From Paradesertivirga sp036399495 (lineage in GTDB: Bacteria; Bacteroidota; Bacteroidia; Sphingobacteriales; Sphingobacteriaceae), in contig DASWMZ010000059.1 of assembly GCA_036399495.1 (NCBI GenBank), forward strand, positions 18,940-82,939: 64,000 bases of DNA. Reading direction: 5' to 3'. Positions 55,327 through 63,178 of this stretch are shown in pieces (the first letter of the stretch is position 1; every line of letters begins with the position of its first letter). The position numbers were made by a program, and so were the translations under genes. Under the pieces are notes generated by a model, which searched no databases, was not told the origin of the DNA, and saw nothing but the letters and a program-made list of their open reading frames with translations.

Positions 55327-58170
55327 ATGGATATAGCTACTCCGGATCTTGGCGAGCAAAGTGATGTAGAAGTTTTCGGGGCCAGGGTTCATAATCTCAA
55401 AAACATTGATGTTTCTTTTCCCCGAAATAAGCTGGTTGTAATTACAGGTTTAAGTGGCAGTGGGAAGTCTTCCCTGGCGTTTGATACGATATATGCCGAA
55501 GGTCAGCGCCGCTACATGGAGACTTTTAGCGCTTACTCGCGTCAGTTTTTAGGTGGGATGGAGCGCCCGGATGTAGATAAGATCTCCGGATTAAGTCCGG
55601 TTATTGCAATTGAGCAAAAAACCACTTCTAAAAATCCCCGCTCTACGGTAGGTACCATTACCGAAATCTATGATTTTATGCGTTTGCTTTTCGCGAGAAT
55701 TGGTGAAGCCTATTCATACGTAACAGGAGAAAAAATGGAGCGCATGTCTGAAGAGCAGATGTATAAAAATGTGCTGGAAAAGTTCGACGGAAAAGCTATT
55801 AACGTGTTAGCACCAGTAGTTAAGGGCCGCAAAGGTCATTACCGCGAATTATTCGAACAGATTAGAAAGCAGGGGTTTTTGAAAGTAAGGGTCGACGGAG
55901 AAATTCTGGATCTCGTTCCTAAAATGCAGGTAGACCGTTACAAAATCCACGATATCGAAATGGTGATAGACCGGTTGATGGTTTCCGAAAAGGATAAAAA
56001 GCGGCTTTATACATCCATACAAACAGCTTTAAAAACGGCTAAAGGCATCATCAAAATATCCGATCAGGAAAACAATGAGTTTTTCTTTAGTAAGTACCTT
56101 ATGGATCCGGTTTCGGGCATCTCTTATGATGAACCGCAGCCAAACACATTTTCCTTTAATTCGCCCTACGGGGCCTGTAACAAATGCAGTGGATTGGGCT
56201 ACGTTTTCGAGGTAGATAACAATGCAATCATACCCAATCCAAAACTAAGTATTGTTCAAGGTGGCTTGGCACCTTTAGGGGAATATCGCGAAACCTGGAT
56301 GTTCCAGATTCTAAAGGCACTTTCTAAAAAGTTTAATTTCTCACTATCAACTCCGATAGAAAAATTGGGAGAAGATATTGTCAATATTATTTTAAACGGT
56401 GCAGAAGATATTATCACCGTTCCGGTAGAATATAATAAATGGAACGTTCAAAATTATCAGATCACTTTTGACGGCATTATCAAAATGCTGGAAGAGCAGA
56501 CCGAAAAACGTGGTGAGGAAGCCAGTAACGATCTGGAAAATTACCGCGTATTGCGAACTTGTCCTGAATGCAGCGGTGCGCGTTTAAAAAAGGAATCTCT
56601 CCATATTAAGGTTGATCAAAAGAATATTTTTGACTTGGCTAGTATGGACATTTCAAAACTCTCGGAGTGGTTCAATGACTTGGAAAACCGTTTAAATGAA
56701 CGCCAAAATGTTATTGCCAAAGAAATTTTAAAGGAAATTCGTTCCAGAATTGGCTTTCTTTTGGATGTAGGCTTAAACTACCTAACCCTCGACAGAACTG
56801 CAAAAACACTTTCCGGTGGTGAAGCTCAGCGAATTCGCCTGGCTACTCAAATCGGCTCGCAGTTAGTAAATGTACTTTATATTTTAGATGAGCCAAGCAT
56901 TGGGCTGCATCAGCGGGACAATGCCCGCTTGATATCTGCACTTAAAAACCTTCGCGATATTGGAAATTCAGTTTTAGTTGTTGAACATGATAAGGATATG
57001 ATTCTTGAAGCCGATTATGTGATTGATATGGGCCCTGCAGCGGGCGTACACGGCGGTGAAGTGATTTCTTCCGGTCATCCTCGAGATTTTACTAAAACAA
57101 GCACTCTTACCAATGACTACATTAGTGGTGCGCGTAAAATCGACATGCCCGGCGAAAGACGAAAAGGCAGCGGCTATTCCCTGATTTTAAAAAATGCTTC
57201 GGGTAATAACCTCAAAAACGTAACGCTGGAAATTCCCTTAGGTAAATTTATTAGTGTCACTGGAGTATCTGGTAGCGGAAAATCGAGCTTGATAGCAGAA
57301 ACGCTATACCCCATACTTAACCATCATTTTTTCCGCGCCAAGAAAACGCCTTTGCCTTATAAAAAAATCGAAGGTCTCGAGCATATAGATAAGGTAATTG
57401 AAATTGATCAGACGCCGATTGGTCGTACTCCAAGATCAAATCCATCAACCTACACCGGAGTGTTTTCTGATATCCGTAACTTGTATGTTGGATTACCTGA
57501 AGCAAGAATTAGAGGTTACAAGCCCGGCCGTTTTTCGTTTAATGTAAAGGGCGGTAGGTGTGAAACCTGCCAGGGAGCGGGGCAGAAGGTTATTGAAATG
57601 AATTTCCTTCCGGATGTGCAAGTGCCATGTGAAGAGTGCCAGGGCAAACGTTATAACCGCGAAACGTTAGAGGTGCGCTACCGCGGAAAATCAATTAGTG
57701 ATGTGTTGGATATGAGTATAGAAGATGCGGTTGCATTTTTTGAGCCCATTCCCTCGATTTACCGAAAGATAAAAACCTTATTCGATGTGGGCTTGGGTTA
57801 TATAAAGCTTGGGCAATCCTCTCTTACCTTATCGGGTGGTGAAGCGCAACGGGTTAAATTAGCAACCGAACTTTCAAAAAAAGATACTGGGAAAACGTTT
57901 TATATTTTAGACGAACCTACTACAGGCCTTCACTTTGAAGATATAAACGTATTGCTGGGCGTATTGAATCGTTTAGTAGATCATGGCAACACGGTTTTAG
58001 TGATAGAACATAATTTGGATGTGGTGAAAGTGTCTGATTGGGTGATTGATTTAGGTCCTGAGGGCGGTGCTGGTGGCGGGCAAATTTTATTTTCGGGGGC
58101 ACCCGATGAGTTGATAAATGTGAAAAACAGCCATACAGGGAAATTTTTGAAGATTGAGATGGGAAGGTGA
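55327..58170 (+). CDS. uvrA: UvrABC system protein A (excision nuclease ATPase)
   Basis: Protein of 947 residues, the family length. First Walker A GLSGSGKSS is at 41-49 and a second is GVSGSGKSS near residue 645. Two signature LSGGEAQR motifs are present. Zinc-knuckle Cys pairs appear in CNKCSGLGY, CPECSGARL and CETCQGAGQ with CEECQGK. It recognises damaged DNA and loads UvrB in nucleotide-excision repair. A terminator separates it from the upstream gene and the promoter is not obvious. Confidence 0.98.
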   Translation: MDIATPDLGEQSDVEVFGARVHNLKNIDVSFPRNKLVVITGLSGSGKSSLAFDTIYAEGQRRYMETFSAYSRQFLGGMERPDVDKISGLSPVIAIEQKTTSKNPRSTVGTITEIYDFMRLLFARIGEAYSYVTGEKMERMSEEQMYKNVLEKFDGKAINVLAPVVKGRKGHYRELFEQIRKQGFLKVRVDGEILDLVPKMQVDRYKIHDIEMVIDRLMVSEKDKKRLYTSIQTALKTAKGIIKISDQENNEFFFSKYLMDPVSGISYDEPQPNTFSFNSPYGACNKCSGLGYVFEVDNNAIIPNPKLSIVQGGLAPLGEYRETWMFQILKALSKKFNFSLSTPIEKLGEDIVNIILNGAEDIITVPVEYNKWNVQNYQITFDGIIKMLEEQTEKRGEEASNDLENYRVLRTCPECSGARLKKESLHIKVDQKNIFDLASMDISKLSEWFNDLENRLNERQNVIAKEILKEIRSRIGFLLDVGLNYLTLDRTAKTLSGGEAQRIRLATQIGSQLVNVLYILDEPSIGLHQRDNARLISALKNLRDIGNSVLVVEHDKDMILEADYVIDMGPAAGVHGGEVISSGHPRDFTKTSTLTNDYISGARKIDMPGERRKGSGYSLILKNASGNNLKNVTLEIPLGKFISVTGVSGSGKSSLIAETLYPILNHHFFRAKKTPLPYKKIEGLEHIDKVIEIDQTPIGRTPRSNPSTYTGVFSDIRNLYVGLPEARIRGYKPGRFSFNVKGGRCETCQGAGQKVIEMNFLPDVQVPCEECQGKRYNRETLEVRYRGKSISDVLDMSIEDAVAFFEPIPSIYRKIKTLFDVGLGYIKLGQSSLTLSGGEAQRVKLATELSKKDTGKTFYILDEPTTGLHFEDINVLLGVLNRLVDHGNTVLVIEHNLDVVKVSDWVIDLGPEGGAGGGQILFSGAPDELINVKNSHTGKFLKIEMGR

Positions 58171-58271
58171 TTGGACGTGGACTAATGAATTGGCTGTAAG
58201 ACGTTCGCAGATTCATCCGTGAATATTAATTTAATCACAGAAAAAAGCATTATAATCTCAATATTTTTCAA

Positions 58272-59774
58272 ATGCTAAATCTTTTAACATCAGATCAGGT
58301 AAGACTGGTGGATAAATATACTATCCGACAAAAGCCTATTCCTTCGATTGATCTGATGGAGAAAGCTGCCTTGGCCTTTACTCAGGCGTTCATAAAAAAC
58401 TATCCTGATAAAGCAAAATCAATAGCCGTTTACTGTGGAACAGGCAACAACGGTGGAGACGGACTTGCAATTGCCCGTTTGCTGTTTGGCCTTGGATATA
58501 AGGTTGATGCAAAATTAGCCCGTTTTACAGGTAAATCTACCAATGACTTCGATGGAAATCTAGCCAGGTTAATGGCGCAGGGAATTTATTTTGATGAGTT
58601 TAAAAAGGTTGAAGAGTTAAGAGAAGAAAGAGCTGACATTATCATTGATGCAATACTGGGCTCCGGATTGAATAAGCCGTTAAAGGATGGTTGGCTAACA
58701 CTAGTTGAGTGGTTGAATAGTTTAAGAAAAACCATTGTCTCGGTAGATGTACCAACCGGTTTCAAGGCCGAAGGCCCGATATCGAAGCACGCAGTTACGA
58801 TCAAAGCAGATCTTGTCATTAGTTTTCAACGACCAAAACTAAATTTCCTGCTACCCGAATCAGCTATTTCGATAAAGCGATTTGAAGTAGTAGGTATTGG
58901 CTTGGACGAAGAATTTATACAAGCGCTTGAAACGTCTTATGTGTTATTAACTGATAATGATATCGCTGAACGCTTAAAGAAGCGATTGCCTTTTAGTCAT
59001 AAAGGAACATACGGTCATTCTTTGATAATCGCTGGTAGTACAAATGCCATGGGCGCAGCATTGCTTTGTGCAGAGGCCTGCTTAAACAGCGGTTCTGGAC
59101 TTACTACGGCATGTATCCCAGCCGAAGGCCTCACAGCTCTGAATATCAGGTTGCCCGAAACTATGGCGGCCTTGCGTTATGATAATATAATTCCGGCAGA
59201 TCTCGATTGGGGAAAGTATAACTCAATAGCAATCGGGCCAGGTTTAGGAACATCTGCTGATAGTAAAGAGATTTTACAACAAACACTTATTAATTCTAAG
59301 CAACCGTTAGTAATCGATGCTGATGGACTGAATTTGCTTGCCTCAAATCCGGATTTATTTTCCATTACTCCAAAATTTTCCATTCTTACTCCTCACGTTA
59401 AAGAATTCGACCGATTATTTGGTGATCATAAAAATTGGTGGGATAGAATAGAAACCGGACTAGCAAAAGCCAAAGAGTTAAACCTAATCATTCTTCTCAA
59501 AAACAGGTACACGATGATATTTACGCCTGATGGTAAATGCATTTTCAATCCAACAGGAAGTCCGGCTATGGCAAGTGGTGGGATGGGAGATGCATTAACT
59601 GGAATGATTGCAGCATTTATGGCTCAGGGTTATAAACCTGCGGATGCTGCTATATTAGGCGTTTTTCTTCATGGTAAAGCGGGACAGGAACTTGTTGAGA
59701 ATGAAGGAAGATATGTGATATCGGCTTCTAAGCTTTGTAAATACCTCCCTATCACGTTAGGATTGTATGATTAA
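58272..59774 (+). CDS. nnr: Bifunctional NAD(P)H-hydrate epimerase and ADP-dependent NAD(P)H-hydrate dehydratase
   Basis: Protein of 500 residues. The N-terminal YjeF_N domain (1-215) has GTGNNGGDGLAIARLL and DAILGSGL, which give the epimerase. The C-terminal YjeF_C domain has HKGTYGHSLIIAGS, GPGLGTSADSKEILQ, DADGLNLL and GSPAMASGGMGDALTGMI. Together they repair NADHX and NADPHX: the N-terminal part interconverts the S and R forms, and the other uses ADP (or ATP) to dehydrate them. It is convergent with lipA. Confidence 0.95.
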   Translation: MLNLLTSDQVRLVDKYTIRQKPIPSIDLMEKAALAFTQAFIKNYPDKAKSIAVYCGTGNNGGDGLAIARLLFGLGYKVDAKLARFTGKSTNDFDGNLARLMAQGIYFDEFKKVEELREERADIIIDAILGSGLNKPLKDGWLTLVEWLNSLRKTIVSVDVPTGFKAEGPISKHAVTIKADLVISFQRPKLNFLLPESAISIKRFEVVGIGLDEEFIQALETSYVLLTDNDIAERLKKRLPFSHKGTYGHSLIIAGSTNAMGAALLCAEACLNSGSGLTTACIPAEGLTALNIRLPETMAALRYDNIIPADLDWGKYNSIAIGPGLGTSADSKEILQQTLINSKQPLVIDADGLNLLASNPDLFSITPKFSILTPHVKEFDRLFGDHKNWWDRIETGLAKAKELNLIILLKNRYTMIFTPDGKCIFNPTGSPAMASGGMGDALTGMIAAFMAQGYKPADAAILGVFLHGKAGQELVENEGRYVISASKLCKYLPITLGLYD

Positions 59775-59796
59775 TAAAGCTAGTCGACCTACTATT

Positions 59797-60681
59797 CTAT
59801 ATAACCTGATCAAATAAATGCTTTTCCGCATGATAAGACGACCGTACCAACGGGCCACTCTCAACATACTTAAAGCCCATTTTTTGACCAATTTCCTTGT
59901 ATTTGCCGAATTGATCAGGATGAATCCAATCGATTACAGGATGATGATTTTTTGTAGGTTGTAAATATTGGCCCAGCGTTAGAATATGAACACCTGTATC
60001 AGCCAAATCCTGCATAGTTTCGATTACATCGGCTTCAGTTTCGCCAAGGCCTAGCATAATACCAGATTTTGTACGTAGACCAAACTCTGAAATGCGTTTT
60101 AAGGCTTCCATACTGCGGTCGTATTTGGCCTGGATTCTAACTTCTTTTGTAAGACGTTTTACCGTTTCAATATTGTGTGAAACCACTTCGGGTTTTTCGT
60201 CGCATACGCGATATAAATTATCCCAAACTCCTCTAAAGTCAGGAATAAGAGTCTCCATAGTTGTTTGCGGGCTCTCTCTTCTAACCGCTTTGATTGTCTC
60301 CGCCCAAATAGTAGAGCCGCCATCTTTTAAATCATCGCGGTCTACCGAAGTAATTACCGCATGTTTAACATTCATTAGCTTGATTGAATTCGCTACACGG
60401 TTCGGTTCGTCAAGGTCAACAGCCAAAGGTCTTCCAGTGGCAACAGCACAAAAAGAACAAGAGCGTGTGCAGATATTACCTAAAATCATGAAAGTCGCTG
60501 TGCCAGCTCCCCAGCACTCGCCCATATTGGGGCAATTTCCGCTTTCGCAAATGGTATGAAGCTTATGGGTATCTACAAGCCCACGAACGTGTGCGTATTC
60601 TTTTCCTACAGGCAACTTTACACGCAGCCAGCTAGGTCTCCGGGCGGTTTGGTTTGCAGGAATAACCGGCAATTCAATCAT
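59797..60681 (-). CDS. lipA: Lipoyl synthase
   Basis: Radical-SAM enzyme of 294 residues. The auxiliary cluster ligands are Cys45, Cys50 and Cys56 (CESGNCPNMGEC) and the SAM cluster ligands are Cys71, Cys75 and Cys78 (CTRSCSFC). MLGLGE and GVHILTLGQYLQPTKNHHPV are conserved late blocks. It inserts two sulfurs into octanoyl-carrier protein to make lipoyl groups. The ATG at 60681 is preceded 4 nt away by a TACCTTTG box, so the transcript may be leaderless. Confidence 0.97.
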   Translation of the reverse strand: MIELPVIPANQTARRPSWLRVKLPVGKEYAHVRGLVDTHKLHTICESGNCPNMGECWGAGTATFMILGNICTRSCSFCAVATGRPLAVDLDEPNRVANSIKLMNVKHAVITSVDRDDLKDGGSTIWAETIKAVRRESPQTTMETLIPDFRGVWDNLYRVCDEKPEVVSHNIETVKRLTKEVRIQAKYDRSMEALKRISEFGLRTKSGIMLGLGETEADVIETMQDLADTGVHILTLGQYLQPTKNHHPVIDWIHPDQFGKYKEIGQKMGFKYVESGPLVRSSYHAEKHLFDQVI

Positions 60682-60685
60682 AACT

Positions 60686-60693
60686 CAAAGGTA
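60686..60693 (-). promoter_or_regulatory. TAnnTTTG promoter box directly ahead of lipA
   Basis: The minus strand reads TACCTTTG, an exact consensus match, then AGTT and the ATG. The arrangement is the same as at cysS and the OstA-like gene. No -33 TTTG is visible. Confidence 0.5.
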
Positions 60694-60700
60694 ACTGATA

Positions 60701-60751
60701 GATGTGAAATGTAAGATAGGAGATTTGAGAATTTGACAGGCGATAGACGGG
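60701..60751. repeat. Degenerate GAGATTTGAG-type repeat
   Basis: The plus strand reads as imperfect words such as GATGTGAAATG, AGATAGGAG, AGATTTGAG and CGATAGACGG. It resembles the stretch at 49491-49522 (opposite strand). Both sit in short intergenic gaps. I see no coding potential. Confidence 0.45.
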
Positions 60752-60822
60752 AGTTATTTTAATTACTTTGCAAAACATTCAATAAGCTTTTACCTTTATG
60801 CTTTTACCTTGAATCGATAGAA

Positions 60823-61227
60823 ATGGCTACATCAACAATAATCTACTTAGGCGATTTAAGAACTGAGGCAACGCATGTTCAATCCGGCAACAAAATTTTA
60901 ACCGATCCACCGGTTGATAACAAAGGTAGAGGCGAAGCATTTTCTCCAACAGACCTATTAGCTACTTCTTTAGGAACCTGCATGATTACCATTATGGGTA
61001 TTACTGCTAAAGAGCAGAATTTTAGTATCGACGGTACAACTTGCACTATTACTAAAATTATGGCAGCAGATCCCCGAAGAGTAAGCGAGATCCATGCCGT
61101 GATAAATTTCCCGTTTTCGTTTAACGATGAAGTAAAATCGATACTTGAACACGCCGCTAACACGTGTCCGGTAGTCTATAGCTTACATCCTGATATCAAG
61201 AAAGTAATAACGTTCAACTATTTGTAA
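60823..61227 (+). CDS. OsmC-family peroxiredoxin-like protein
   Basis: Protein of 134 residues. The two catalytic cysteines of the Ohr/OsmC fold are Cys53 in SLGTCMITIMGI and Cys115 in NTCPVVYSL. The conserved FSPTDLLATSLG is at 40-51. It reduces organic or fatty-acid hydroperoxides by a thiol mechanism. It overlaps almost end-to-end with the bacillithiol-linked YtxJ-type gene (6 bp apart, convergent), so both may serve low-molecular-weight-thiol defence. Confidence 0.92.
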   Translation: MATSTIIYLGDLRTEATHVQSGNKILTDPPVDNKGRGEAFSPTDLLATSLGTCMITIMGITAKEQNFSIDGTTCTITKIMAADPRRVSEIHAVINFPFSFNDEVKSILEHAANTCPVVYSLHPDIKKVITFNYL

Positions 61228-61233
61228 TTTCTC

Positions 61234-61572
61234 CTAGGAATTTACGGTCATTTGCTCTGCAGTATCTTCTGCAGAGATTTCACCGTGAGAACTTTCAAAG
61301 ATACATTCGCCTCCTTTTATCAGTAATAACTGGGGAGACTCATGATGGACTTTAAACAACTGCGCTATCTCATTTGAGATCAGACGATTGTTTAATATGT
61401 CTAGAAAATAAAGGGAAGTGTCTTCAGGAAGTGTATCCCATTCAAACTCAAATTTCCTTTTAGCCATAAGGCTGATGGAGCAACGAGTACTATGTTTAAA
61501 TAAGATGCTGTAACCGGGATTTTGTTTAATAGCCTGCAGTTGATCGATATGCTCTAACGGTATCCAATTCAT
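61234..61572 (-). CDS. ytxJ: Bacillithiol system redox-active protein, YtxJ-type
   Basis: Thioredoxin-like protein of 112 residues. The monothiol active site is Cys31 in HSTRCSISLMAK (TCxxS pattern, TRCSIS), followed by a beta strand LYFLDILNNRLISNEIA and a cis-Pro-like HESPQLLLIKGG. YtxJ/monothiol bacilliredoxin-like proteins de-bacillithiolate proteins. The bshA gene at 51.4 kb supports use of bacillithiol. The final residues are acidic. Confidence 0.87.
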   Translation of the reverse strand: MNWIPLEHIDQLQAIKQNPGYSILFKHSTRCSISLMAKRKFEFEWDTLPEDTSLYFLDILNNRLISNEIAQLFKVHHESPQLLLIKGGECIFESSHGEISAEDTAEQMTVNS

Positions 61573-61652
61573 AAAAATAGAAACTCAAAAATAGGAGGTT
61601 TGATATTATCGGCAGGGCTTATAAATTAATATTACACAAAGATTGCGTAATA

Positions 61653-61769
61653 CTATCCTCTTCTAGCTCTAGGATAAGAGTTGTAAGCAGGGCAGATTTT
61701 TGAAGAACAAGATTCAAGTGCTGCGGTTGCGGTGAACGCAAGAAGTAATACAATAATTATTTTCTTCAT
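61653..61769 (-). CDS. Small lipoprotein of 38 residues
   Basis: Starts ATG at 61769 with MKKIIIVLLLAFTATAALES, a lipoprotein signal in which Cys21 (ALESC) is the lipobox cysteine. The mature peptide is only 18 residues, SSKICPAYNSYPRARRG after the lipid Cys, and ends with a basic tail. I recall similar short CPAY-containing lipoproteins in Bacteroidota but cannot name a function. It lies alone between the YtxJ-type gene and ribH. Confidence 0.65.
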   Translation of the reverse strand: MKKIIIVLLLAFTATAALESCSSKICPAYNSYPRARRG

Positions 61770-61828
61770 AATGGTGAGCGCTAAGGTATTTAAATTCCTC
61801 CTGAATACGAAACTTATATTAATATGTT

Positions 61829-62323
61829 TCAATCGTTTAGATTCTTTTGTAGTTCGGCCATCAGCAGGGCGGTGGCCGCCGCTTCTTCGCCTTTGTTGCC
61901 GTGTTTTCCTCCTGCTCTTGCTTGAGCTTGTTCCAACGTGTTAGTTGTAAGTACACCAAATATCACGGGCTTATTATATTTTATTGTTACCTGGGCCAGG
62001 CCATTTGCCACTGCATCACAAATAAAATCAAAATGCGGTGTCTCTCCCTGAATAACACAGCCCAGGCATATAACCGCGTCTACATCTTTTTTACCTAACA
62101 GGATATCAGCACCCGAAATTAACTCATAGCTCCCCGGAACAGTAACTGCTATAATATTTTCAGGATTAACTCCTTGCTTCTCCAATAATGAAACTGCCCC
62201 ATTATAAAGCGCACCCGTTATTTCTGCATTCCACTGAGCGGTAACCACTCCAAATTTGTAGGCTGTTCCTTCCGGAATGGTTGTATGACTAAAATCGGAT
62301 AAGCTTTTGAGTTGAGTTGCCAT
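61829..62323 (-). CDS. ribH: 6,7-dimethyl-8-ribityllumazine synthase
   Basis: Protein of 164 residues, normal for the family. FGVVTAQWNAEITGAL is the N-terminal strand and helix, VPGSYELISGADILL is the substrate loop, and GCVIQGETPHFDFICDAVANGL contains the catalytic His. It condenses 5-amino-6-ribitylaminouracil with dihydroxybutanone phosphate in riboflavin synthesis and forms hollow icosahedral or pentameric shells. No FMN riboswitch was seen upstream. Confidence 0.96.
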   Translation of the reverse strand: MATQLKSLSDFSHTTIPEGTAYKFGVVTAQWNAEITGALYNGAVSLLEKQGVNPENIIAVTVPGSYELISGADILLGKKDVDAVICLGCVIQGETPHFDFICDAVANGLAQVTIKYNKPVIFGVLTTNTLEQAQARAGGKHGNKGEEAAATALLMAELQKNLND

Positions 62324-62339
62324 AGTTAAAAATACAAAT

Positions 62340-62361
62340 GGTTACCCTAGTTAAGGTAACC
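62340..62361 (-). terminator. Hairpin terminator candidate between the TPR gene and ribH
   Basis: GGTTACC (62340-62346) pairs with GGTAACC (62355-62361) around an 8-nt loop. On the minus strand the hairpin is followed by ATTTGTATTTTT, a moderate U-run. It probably ends transcription of the TPR gene or attenuates into ribH. Confidence 0.6.
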
Positions 62362-62388
62362 ATCTTTATAAATAAGTTGAATAATATA

Positions 62389-63066
62389 TTATAAACGTGC
62401 TTCTGCCCTAGCAATGTAAGCGTCGATTAAAGAAGCTTCCTGGCTTTGAGGGTAATCTTGCTTAATCTTTTTATATACATCTAAAGCGTTCTCAAAATCT
62501 TTTTGTTCCTCATAAACCAAACCCAATTTTTTTAGAAACAAAGGTGTGGTAAAAGTATTTGCAGATTTATCAGATGCCTTTTTGTAATAAGTCTCTGCTT
62601 TGTCGTAATCTTTAAGTTCAGAATAAGCATCACCAAGCATTCCGAGAACCAGTGGATCGATAACGGGGCTGCCTGTGGTGCTGTAGTTTCCTAAAACATC
62701 AGTAGCTTTCTGAAATTCTCCTTTTTGAAGGTACAGTCCGCCTAGATAGGCGTTAGCAAGATTAGCAGATTTTGTATTTGAATATTCTTCAGCAATTTTT
62801 TCAAAACCCGGATAAGAACCGTCGCCCTTAATCGCTCTGTCTGACAATGAATCTACAGCCAGATACTCTTCTGCTTTGTACATTTCATTTGCTGCCTTTT
62901 CTTTCCTTGGGTCAAGGTAAAGTTTTTGATAACCTATGTAAAGCAGAATCAGGGCCACAATTGCACCTCCTATTATTGCCAGGCTTTTTGTGTTTTCCTG
63001 GATAAAGTTGCTTGTGTTATGACTTTTAACAGGCTCTTGAATAGTATCTTTTTGATTAGTCGCCAT
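62389..63066 (-). CDS. Membrane-anchored tetratricopeptide-repeat protein (YfgM-like)
   Basis: Protein of 225 residues from the ATG at 63066 (MATNQKDTIQ). A frame 18 codons longer exists, but the extra residues overlap the promoter. A single membrane helix follows at about residues 28-48 (SLAIIGGAIVALILLYIGYQ). Three TPR-like helical repeats follow: ANAYLGGLYLQKGEFQKATDVL, LGMLGDAYSELKDYDKAETYY and LGLVYEEQKDFENALDVY. It may act as a periplasmic or cytoplasmic adaptor. The partner is not predictable. A TATTTTTG box lies upstream. Confidence 0.9.
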   Translation of the reverse strand: MATNQKDTIQEPVKSHNTSNFIQENTKSLAIIGGAIVALILLYIGYQKLYLDPRKEKAANEMYKAEEYLAVDSLSDRAIKGDGSYPGFEKIAEEYSNTKSANLANAYLGGLYLQKGEFQKATDVLGNYSTTGSPVIDPLVLGMLGDAYSELKDYDKAETYYKKASDKSANTFTTPLFLKKLGLVYEEQKDFENALDVYKKIKQDYPQSQEASLIDAYIARAEARL

Positions 63067-63090
63067 TTGCGTTTTAAAAATTGAAGTTTG

Positions 63091-63121
63091 CAAAAATACT
63101 GTTTTAGCGTTTACAATCAAG
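63091..63121 (-). promoter_or_regulatory. Promoter of the TPR gene
   Basis: On the minus strand CTTG at 63121-63118 is followed by 19 nt and TATTTTTG at 63098-63091. This fits the TTTG/TAnnTTTG pattern with normal spacing. The leader would be about 20 nt. Confidence 0.6.
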
Positions 63122-63160
63122 CCCTGTTTAAATTTAAAAAACAGATTGCCCTGTAAACTG

Positions 63161-63168
63161 TAACTTTG
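63161..63168 (+). promoter_or_regulatory. TAnnTTTG box ahead of recF
   Basis: TAACTTTG lies 10 nt before the recF ATG at 63179 and fits the -7 consensus. No convincing -33 TTTG is seen upstream, where the divergent TPR promoter lies. Confidence 0.45.
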
Positions 63169-63178
63169 CGTCTCTGCT

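Noticed and set aside
60092..60559. 155-residue plus-strand frame inside lipA
   Set aside because: It is antisense to a well-supported lipoyl synthase and shows no family features.
62324..62388. Possible FMN riboswitch ahead of ribH
   Set aside because: The gap is only 65 bp and contains a simple 7-bp hairpin, far too short for the RFN element.
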